Origin: Archivesica marissinica
Taxonomy: Eukaryota > Mollusca > Bivalvia > Venerida > Vesicomyidae
DNA: 64,000 nt
Direction of reading: 5' to 3'
Assembly: GCA_014843695.1 (NCBI GenBank)
Contig: CM026390.1
Span: 13,618,904-13,682,903 of the forward strand
Below are positions 55,289-64,000 of this stretch, piece by piece. Position 1 is the stretch's first letter; every line of letters starts with the position of its first letter. A program made the translations under genes and the position numbers. The notes beneath the pieces were generated by a model, which saw only the letters and a list, made by a program, of their open reading frames with translations, was not told the origin of the DNA and did not search any database.

Positions 55289-55914
55289 TTTAGCCCTTTT
55301 TCTCATAGAGATTTGGGTTAATATGCTATTATATCTCCATACAAACGACGACCATTTAATCCATCACTTCATAGAGATTTAGGTTAATATACTATTAAAT
55401 CTCCATTTAAATGGCAGCCATTTAACCCTTTCCTTCCTAGAGATTTAGGTTAATATACTATTATATCTCCATACAAACGACAACCATTTAACCCTTTCCT
55501 TCATAGAGATTTAGGTTAATATACTATTATATCTCCATACAAACGACAGCTATTTAACCCTTTCCTTCATAGAGATTTAGGTTAATATACTATTATATCT
55601 CCATACAAACGACAGCCATTTAACTCTTTCCTTCATAGAGATTTAGGTTAATATGCTATTATATCTCCATACAAAAGACGGCCATTTAACCCTTTCCTTC
55701 ATAGAGATTTAGGTAACATACTATTATATCGCCATACAAACGACATCCATTTAGCTATCATGCAATGGATAAGTAGTCGCCATATCTATCCCACCTCCTT
55801 AGATTTTACTGGGACTACATGAGATTCAGGCCTTAATTATGAACATTGGCTTTGTTAATGTATGTCGTATTGGTAATGGCGTCAAGAGGTGCTTCTATGA
55901 GGGAAAGGTTTAAT
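55289..55914 (-). repeat. R2 copy with ~60-bp internal tandem expansion (~7 units)
   Basis: Same element reversed. The unit aaccctttccttcatagaga+tttaggttaatatactatta+tatctccatacaaacgac... is repeated at 55310-55760, then the remainder of R2 follows. Confidence 0.75.
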
Positions 55915-56406
55915 ACATGTAGTTTGCTTCCATACATGAAATTATACTCATCCATTATTATACCATTTTATCTTAGTTTGTCCCAAATATAGACAGTTAA
56001 TTAATGAATCAAACATCGGAAAAGTCATTAGTCAACTTAGCAAAATTTATTTATTCAGCAGACGGAATGCGAACACAACAAATGTAATAAACAGTCAGAC
56101 ATTTAGTTTCTTTTTCCATATTTACACTTGAATAAATCTTCTGTAAAAGTTCATGTATTTACTATGTATGTAATTATGCATAATTATGCTTTGCTCTTAG
56201 CATGTATATGTTTTATACAATAAACAAGTTGAATTGAAAAAAAAAAAATTAAATCCAATTTTGTATCATTCAATTGTTTATAATCGATAATTTAGATGTC
56301 ATTTTTACTCGGCGAACTGCGTATTATTGTTAAATCAATCGAACACTTCACTGCCTTAATTGCACAACCTTTTGTGTAGTTTTGAGATAATCGCCATTTA
56401 ATGATT

Positions 56407-56755
56407 GTACATTTAGTGAAACAATGGCACCGTACATTTAGCGAAACAATGGCACCGTACATTTAGCGAAACAATGGCACCGTACATTTAGCGAAACAAT
56501 GGCACCGTACATTTAGCGAAACAATGGCACCGTACATTTAGCGAAACAATGGCACCGTACATTTAGCGAAACAATGGCACCGTACATTTAGCGAAACAAT
56601 GGCACCGTACATTTAGCGAAACAATGGCACCGTACATTTAGCGAAACAATGGCACCGTACATTTAGCGAAACAATGGCACCGTACATTTAGCGAAACAAT
56701 GGCACCGTACATTTAGCGAAACAATGGCACCGTACATTTAGCGAAACAATGGCAC
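56407..56755. repeat. 25-bp minisatellite, 14 units
   Basis: cgtacatttagcgaaacaat+ggcac, almost invariant; in Tweety intron 1. Confidence 0.94.
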
Positions 56756-57423
56756 ATAGAACGTTGTGGAAAATGGAATTCTCCTACTTATAGATGTTCC
56801 ACAATCAAGTGACTTACACCAGTCTCATGGTTCCTGCTGGGGATTGCCATTTCTGCATTTGGCTGGGGAAACAAGGAATTGACGAGAACAAAAATAATGA
56901 TTTGGGGAATTGTAAAAATTATTTTTTTATTCACCAGTTAATCTCAGTTATTATAATTATAATCCAATTTCCAGCCGTAGCTGTCTCCAAGTTAGGTTCT
57001 GTTTCATACCTGCGAGCAAACCCTTCAATCCGACATTATGTTAATTAGACTACACCCCACTGGTTATTGACCTCAAATATACAGGACAGTAATTCTTGGA
57101 GCATTGTCAAGTCATCAAAGCTTTACATTGTTGTAGTGTTTATAAAATGTGAAATAAATGGTCTTGTGTGACACCTGAAATATTCCAAATAGTTGTGTTC
57201 TAATAATAACAGCTAACTGCTCACATAAAGCTAGCCTGGGAACATTGGATATATTTTGCCTGGACAGTCAAATAAATATATTTTAACACCGAGACTACTA
57301 ATTGAGCCATATTGAGTTTCTGATCACATCATGTCATTTTGCCAGAAGTTATAAGGTGAAAAATCGACAGACTGGAACCCAGGCTAATATAAAGCGTGTG
57401 CCACTCAGTACTTACATCTTAAC

Positions 57424-57713
57424 AGACGGCTCTGTAGTCCAGTGGTAACATGCTGGACTGGTGGTAATCCAGGGATCGCAGGTTCGAGCTGTCGTCTGAC
57501 CATAATAAAATTAACAGTCTTTCAGATGGGACATTAAACCGAGGTCTCATGTCGATGCTTTACACCGTGCACGTAAAAGAACCAGAGGAGACTCTGGAAT
57601 GGGTCTCTGTCTGTATCATTGAACTATCCTCCAAAATCTAAAATGACTAATATCTTCAGGAGGCGTCGCTCATATGGGCAACCAGTAGCGACGATAAATA
57701 AACGTAAAACCAC
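57424..57713 (+). mobile_element. SINE-1 copy in Tweety intron 1
   Basis: Full-length plus copy. The head carries a small insertion (ggactggtggtaatcc). Confidence 0.84.
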
Positions 57714-58975
57714 ACTTACTACTCTACAATTGAATATAGTAACATGTTTATATAGGGGCATATCCACTTTAAATCAAGGCTTGTCCATTTTCAAAGGGGA
57801 CAAGCCCAGTGCCTGTTTTTCGTGAGCACTGAAATAAAATCAATGTTTCGTGATTATTATGAGTTAATTTAACATTACTCTTTTCAATTAATATTTATTA
57901 TAAGGTGATGGATTTGTTTAAGATTCATTGTACATTGTACATGTATGTAGTACTACATGCATGTTCATCTTATATTAAATTCCTTCACATCCCTAAAACA
58001 GTAAAGAAAGATGTGGAGGTCTTGTATAATATTAACTTTATAATTAATACTATTTAGTCAATTGTGAATAGGTTTAACAAAAGCTCAGCCAGGAGCCCTG
58101 GCTTCCCATGTACATGTCTAGCCATCATTCCATGCTGTCATCTATTCCCATAGATCCACATAAACACCATACAATTAAAGCAGCATTACATCGTATGAAA
58201 TAAAAGATATTTGAAAAATTCAATTTTTACGTATGCAATGCTGCTACACATTCTAACATTATACTTTGTATGCTTATGTTCATTTGGTAAACAGTGTTTT
58301 TTTTTGCGATAAAACAAACTCGAAACCGAAAGTAGGACTTTCCGAGTCGATCGGTCATGCACTTGTTTACAACCGGAACGCATCGTCCGCACTTGTTTGC
58401 ATTCGGAATGCATCGTCCCCATTTGTCCCACGTTGTCTTTTTTAATTAAATTACTTGATATGTTGATTCATACCTCTGTTAGCTAAGTCTTTAGGGACAT
58501 TTCTACATCCCCGCGAGGGGTTTGACATTAGAGGAAGATAGATAGATAGTATTTCATGTTCAAAATATATACGTTGTTTTCTACATCCTCTGTTGTTTCA
58601 CGCATGCGCGCTGTGCATGTTTACATTTCGTGTGTTGATACCGTAAACAACTTCGCGTATACGACAATTTAAATTTATTGGAATTTTATCGTTTCTGAGT
58701 GACTATTTCAATTTTTATAAACACACACACACATTAGTATTTATATTTTACCCAAAACATCGTTTATTACGATGTAATGCTGCTTTAAAGAAACATACTG
58801 TATTACCAACATCAAAACCAATAATGGTGACAAGTACATGATTGTAGGATTCAGTGATGGACAAGTCACTTTCTGCTGTCTACAGAATTATGTGTACATG
58901 ACAAATGTATTTGTCTATGGACAAGTGAACAATTTGGAGATTTCCACACCCATGTGTCTGTTTGTGTACTTGCAG

Positions 58976-59139
58976 GGTATAATATTCCTGGCTGCTTTGC
59001 CGGTAGCTTGCTGTTTGTTGTTCGTGCTGTTGACATCATGCTGTCTGTGCGTTAACTGTTGTTGTAAACAAAGACCAACCAAGAAGAAGGGAACAACATG
59101 TACCCGCTTAGTTATGGCGTTGTTCATCATATTTGCAAT
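58976..59139 (+). CDS. TTYH: Tweety homologue (TTYH), second coding exon: TM1, Cys/basic loop, start of TM2
   Basis: 164 bp, 54 codons plus AT, between acceptor gtacttgcag and donor gtaagt. It begins GIIFLAALPVACCLLFVLLT (first membrane segment), then a cysteine-rich stretch ending CCCKQ, a basic loop RPTKKK, and the second membrane segment starting RLVMALFIIFA. This order and the L-x-A-x-P within TM1 match Tweety proteins. It joins exon 1 in phase. The next exon would complete the split codon, but none is recognised before the window ends. The last ~39 bp plus the donor are the seed of the array 59140-62158. Any downstream donor in that array would add a Met codon and then an immediate stop. 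Confidence 0.85.
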
Positions 59140-62100
59140 GTAAGTCATATGGTGTGTTTACATGCTTAGTTATGGCGTTGTTCATCATATTTGCAATGTA
59201 AGTCATATATGTGTTTACATGCTTAGTTATGGCATTGTTCATCATATTTGCAATGTAAGTCATATGATGTGTTTACATGCTTAGTTATGGCATTGTTCAT
59301 CATATTTGCAATGTAAGTCATATGATGTGTTTACATGCTTAGTTATGGCGTTGTTCATCATATTTGCAATGTAAGTCATATGATGTGTTTACATGCTTAG
59401 TTATGGCATTGTTCATCATATTTGCAATGTAAGTCATATATGTGTTTACATGCTTAGTTATGGCATTGTTCATCATATTTGCAATGTAAGTCATATGGTG
59501 TGTTTACATGCTTAGTTATGGCATTGTTCATCATATTTGCAATGTAAGTCATATGATGTGTTTACATGCTTAGTTATGGCGTTGTTCATCATATTTGCAA
59601 TGTAAGTCATATGATGTGTTTACATGCTTAGTTATGGCATTGTTCATCATATTTGCAATGTAAGTCATATATGTGTTTACATGCTTAGTTATGGCATTGT
59701 TCATCATATTTGCAATGTAAGTCATATGATGTGTTTACATGCTTAGTTATGGCATTGTTCATCATATTTGCAATGTAAGTCATATGATGTGTTTACATGC
59801 TTAGTTATGGCATTGTTCATCATATTTGCAATGTAAGTCATATGATGTGTTTACATGCTTAGTTATGGCATTGTTCATCATATTTGCAATGTAAGTCATA
59901 TGATGTGTTTACATGCTTAGTTATGGCGTTGTTCATCATATTTGCAATGTAAGTCATATATGTGTTTACATGCTTAGTTATGGCGTTGTTCATCATATTT
60001 GCAATGTAAGTCATATGATGTGTTTACATGCTTAGTTATGGCATTGTTCATCATATTTGCAATGTAAGTCATATGATGTGTTTACATGCTTAGTTATGGC
60101 ATTGTTCATCATATTTGCAATGTAAGTCATATATGTGTTTACATGCTTAGTTATGGCGTTGTTCATCATATTTGCAATGTAAGTCATATGATGTGTTTAC
60201 ATGCTTAGTTATGGCGTTGTTCATCATATTTGCAATGTAAGTCATATGATGTGTTTACATGCTTAGTTATGGCATTGTTCATCATATTTGCAATGTAAGT
60301 CATATGGTGTGTTTACATGCTTAGTTATGGCATTGTTCATCATATTTGCAATGTAAGTCATATGATGTGTTTACATGCTTAGTTATGGCGTTGTTCATCA
60401 TATTTGCAATGTAAGTCATATGATGTGTTTACATGCTTAGTTATGGCATTGTTCATCATATTTGCAATGTAAGTCATATATGTGTTTACATGCTTAGTTA
60501 TGGCATTGTTCATCATATTTGCAATGTAAGTCATATGGTGTGTTTACATGCTTAGTTATGGCATTGTTCATCATATTTGCAATGTAAGTCATATGATGTG
60601 TTTACATGCTTAGTTATGGCGTTGTTCATCATATTTGCAATGTAAGTCATATGATGTGTTTACATGCTTAGTTATGGCGTTGTTCATCATATTTGCAATG
60701 TAAGTCATATATGTGTTTACATGCTTAGTTATGGCGTTGTTCATCATATTTGCAATGTAAGTCATATGGTGTGTTTACATGCTTAGTTATGGCATTGTTC
60801 ATCATATTTGCAATGTAAGTCATATGATGTGTTTACATGCTTAGTTATGGCGTTGTTCATCATATTTGCAATGTAAGTCATATGATGTGTTTACATGCTT
60901 AGTTATGGCATTGTTCATCATATTTGCAATGTAAGTCATATGATGTGTTTACATGCTTAGTTATGGCATTGTTCATCATATTTGCAATGTAAGTCATATG
61001 ATGTGTTTACATGCTTAGTTATGGCATTGTTCATCATATTTGCAATGTAAGTCATATGATGTGTTTACATGCTTAGTTATGGCGTTGTTCATCATATTTG
61101 CAATGTAAGTCATATGATGTGTTTACATGCTTAGTTATGGCGTTGTTCATCATATTTGCAATGTAAGTCATATGATGTGTTTACATGCTTAGTTATGGCA
61201 TTGTTCATCATATTTGCAATGTAAGTCATATGGTGTGTTTACCCGCTTAGTTATGGCATTGTTCATCATATTTGCAATGTAAGTCATATGATGTGTTTAC
61301 ATGCTTAGTTATGGCGTTGTTCATCATATTTGCAATGTAAGTCATATATGTGTTTACATGCTTAGTTATGGCATTGTTCATCATATTTGCAATGTAAGTC
61401 ATATGATGTGTTTACATGCTTAGTTATGGCATTGTTCATCATATTTGCAATGTAAGTCATATGATGTGTTTACATGCTTAGTTATGGCATTGTTCATCAT
61501 ATTTGCAATGTAAGTCATATATGTGTTTACATGCTTAGTTATGGCATTGTTCATCATATTTGCAATGTAAGTCATATGATGTGTTTACATGCTTAGTTAT
61601 GGCATTGTTCATCATATTTGCAATGTAAGTCATATGATGTGTTTACATGCTTAGTTATGGCATTGTTCATCATATTTGCAATGTAAGTCATATGATGTGT
61701 TTACATGCTTAGTTATGGCATTGTTCATCATATTTGCAATGTAAGTCATATGATGTGTTTACATGCTTAGTTATGGCATTGTTCATCATATTTGCAATGT
61801 AAGTCATATGATGTGTTTACATGCTTAGTTATGGCATTGTTCATCATATTTGCAATGTAAGTCATATGATGTGTTTACATGCTTAGTTATGGCATTGTTC
61901 ATCATATTTGCAATGTAAGTCATATGATGTGTTTACATGCTTAGTTATGGCGTTGTTCATCATATTTGCAATGTAAGTCATATGATGTGTTTACATGCTT
62001 AGTTATGGCATTGTTCATCATATTTGCAATGTAAGTCATATGGTGTGTTTACATGCTTAGTTATGGCATTGTTCATCATATTTGCAATGTAAGTCATATG

Positions 62101-62158
62101 ATGCGTTTACATGCTTAGTTATGGTGTTGTTCATCATATTTGCAATGTAAGTCATATG
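59140..62158 (+). repeat. 57/58-bp array of Tweety exon-2 tail plus splice donor, ~52 units
   Basis: Unit: gtaagtcatatgatgtgttt, then acatgcttag, then ttatggc(a/g)ttgttcatcat and atttgcaat. The part from gcttag to gcaat repeats the last ~35 bp of exon 2, and each unit carries the same gcaat|gtaagt donor. A one-base-shorter variant has catatatgtg. The g/a difference falls in a synonymous Ala position of the exon. The unit at 61241 has acccgctta like the real exon. Confidence 0.95.
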
Positions 62159-62289
62159 AGGGCGACATGAGCAAATAGTTGCCCTAGGAACACTGACTTC
62201 ACCCCATTTGCAATTTTCATACAAAATTCTGGCCATTATAAAGCACTCCTTCTATTCAAATGTTGTATTTAATGGTTATAATGTGCATT
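62159..62289 (+). repeat. R1 fragment at the end of the Tweety array
   Basis: gagggcgacatgagcaaatagttgccctagg ... attcaaatgttgtatttaatgg. The array's last unit runs straight into it. Confidence 0.65.
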
Positions 62290-62470
62290 ACCCTAATACA
62301 ATTAACAGTCTTTCAATTGGGACTTTAAACCCAGGTCTCGTGTCGGTGCTATACACCGTGCACGTAAAAGAACCAGAAAAGACTCTGGAATGGGTCTCTG
62401 TCTGTATCATTGCACTATCCTCCAAAAATCTAAAATGACTAATCTCTTCAGGAGGCGTCGCTCATATGGG
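62290..62470 (+). mobile_element. SINE-1 copy without head
   Basis: Starts in the body at taatacaattaacagtc and stops at ctcatatggg, where an opposite-orientation copy begins. Confidence 0.78.
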
Positions 62471-62648
62471 CTAGTGCAATGATACAGACAATGACCCATT
62501 CCAGAGTCTCCTGGTTCTTTTACGTGCACGGTGTACAGCCTCGGTTTAAAGTCCCATCTGAAAAACTGTTAATTTTATGGAGGATCGAACCTGCAATCCC
62601 TGGATTACCAGTCCAGCGTGTTACCACTGGACTACAGATTTGTCTGTG
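62471..62648 (-). mobile_element. SINE-1 copy, inverted against its neighbour
   Basis: Minus-orientation copy from body to tRNA-like head (ccactggactacagatttgt). With the preceding copy it forms an inverted pair. Confidence 0.78.
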
Positions 62649-63761
62649 TGAGGCTACATGTTTTATTATTTTCAATTTATCTTGTTTGGGTGTAAACAGA
62701 ATTCAACTTTATAATATTACCACAGGCTGTTAATGTCGCATCATTTTGCTTTACACTATTGTGACATTCAAATATGTGATTATGATATTATGTCATATAG
62801 CCTGCAGGGAATATTATATCACAACAATGGGAATGTATTCCTTCAAAATTAGATAGATATGAAAAACAAATATGTCACAGATAGTTTAGTTAGAACTATT
62901 ATAATTGAAAAGAAATTTGATATGGTGAATAAATTTGCTCCTATATAATTATGTACTTCATAATTGATGCTCAGCATTAAGTAGAACAGATTCTATGTCA
63001 GATTAAAGGAACGTCTAGAGTAAATGCTGTAGTAACGTCATCTTTAAACCAGTCTTATTCAAATATAGTCAGCGACTTGACTCATCCTAATTCAGAACAT
63101 TTGGGAGAGATGAGAAAGTGAGCAATTGTATCTCTAAGTGGTATTATTTAATAAATTTTTCGACAAAATAGGGTTAATATACATAGTATGACCATTAAAT
63201 ACAACATTTGAATAGGAGGAGTCCTTTACAATTGGCCAATGTAACTTACTGGACAAATGTTTTTATGAAAATTGCAAAAACAGAACTTTTGGGGGGCGAA
63301 GTCAGAGTTGCTAGGGTGACTATTTCGCCCATAACACCCTCTAGAATGAACCCTGTAGCCAACACCTTGATACAACGATTGATTGCTAAGATGAGAAGAT
63401 CGAAATGGGAACCATTCTGTCTGTCGGACGTGTCGTCTTGTTCTACGTTTCCGCAGTGGGAATTATTAGCCATCTTTGCAAAGGAAGTTTCATTAAAACC
63501 TTTTGTTAACCAAGAAGCACTAAATTGCTCTACACCTCACAGGTGATATGTCTTGAGCAATCTTGACTAAACTTGCACATAATATCATTCTGTGACCACA
63601 AGATCTGGGACAAGTTTGAAAAAGTGTTGGTCAGATCGACCTGGTACGGTAATTATAAATACCAGAGTTATGTCCCATTTTGCAGCAAATTTACTGACGC
63701 TTGACTTGCTTGAGAGGTAGTACTAATGCTTAATCTGTGCAGAGCAATTTATATGTGTATA
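62649..63761. other. Tweety intron DNA, no exon recognised
   Basis: Apart from the inverted R1 copy, 62649-63167 and 63358-63761 hold no recognised exon. An open frame at 63358-63546 has no family resemblance that I can name. Confidence 0.4.
63168..63357 (-). repeat. R1 copy, inverted
   Basis: Reverse copy ending tctagaatgaaccctg; it accounts for the first half of a local ORF. Confidence 0.7.
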
Positions 63762-64000
63762 TCAGGGATCATTCTAGAGGGCGATGTGGGCGAAATTGTC
63801 GCCCTAGGGACCCTGACTTCGCCCTCTGGGGGCCCCCACTTCTCCCTAAAAAAATAAATATAATAAACAAATTTATTTTTTGGTTTTTACGATTTTTCAA
63901 ACAGAATTTTGTCTAGTAAGATACACTGGCCCATTATAAAGCACTCTATTCAAATGTTGTATTTAATGGTTGTACTGTGCATTTTAACCCTATTTTGCAG
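63762..64000 (+). repeat. R1 copy running to the window edge
   Basis: Most complete copy, from agggatcattctagagggcg to ttttaaccctattttgcag. Confidence 0.72.

Larger units (their letters stand above)
54625..58975 (+). other. Tweety intron 1
   Basis: 4351 bp between gtaagt and ttgcag. It holds the R2 copy, the 25-bp array and a SINE-1; 57714-58975 shows nothing else besides a SINE-6 fragment, a short gata run and a short ac run. Confidence 0.8.

Noticed and set aside
63208..63546. 112-codon plus-strand ORF
   Set aside because: Its first half is an inverted R1 repeat, and the rest shows no recognisable domain.

Overview
The window is animal nuclear DNA: AT-rich, intron-bearing, with consensus GT/AG splice sites, at least six tRNA-headed SINE families, several families of short inverted-repeat elements and about thirty tandem arrays. 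The two conserved genes are metazoan. The mix of SINEs, MITEs and minisatellites looks like a marine mollusc, probably a bivalve, but that assignment is inference.

Layout. (1) 3.2-21.2 kb, minus strand: a near-complete MAP kinase kinase of the MKK3/MKK6 (licorne) class in eight visible coding exons. They join in phase into 335 residues with every kinase motif present; only the first few N-terminal codons are not located. (2) 21-54 kb: mostly repeats. It holds an intact single-exon 164-codon ORF with a cysteine cluster (27.4 kb), a broken THAP-domain exon (37.0 kb) and a short zinc-ribbon-like ORF behind a TATA box (37.9 kb). (3) 54.5-59.1 kb, plus strand: the first two coding exons of a Tweety-homologue (TTYH) membrane protein, whose remaining exons lie beyond the right edge.

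The most unusual property is where tandem arrays sit. A ~3.0 kb array of ~52 units (59.1-62.2 kb) is built from the 3' end of Tweety exon 2, its splice donor and the first bases of the intron, so the donor is repeated about 52 times. In the MKK gene the 3' part of the exon carrying the activation loop, with its donor, is repeated as five 113-bp units. A 2.8-kb, 33-bp array ends exactly at the acceptor of another MKK exon, whose donor is bordered within a few bases by a 54-bp array. These look like splice-site-anchored minisatellites in two unrelated genes.

A second theme is an element-to-satellite path. A ~233-bp TTAA-flanked MITE (piggyBac-like target site, central hairpin) occurs about eleven times. 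A filled site and an unoccupied site lie within a duplicated segment here, so its TTAA duplication can be read directly. One terminus of this MITE has expanded into three satellite arrays (7.0-7.7, 39.7-42.5, 43.0-45.2 kb); the last two face away from each other around two back-to-back MITEs, a ~5.5 kb inverted structure with higher-order repeats.

Copy numbers are approximate, and array lengths depend on the assembly being right. Family names such as SINE-1 and TTAA-1 are local labels used only here.
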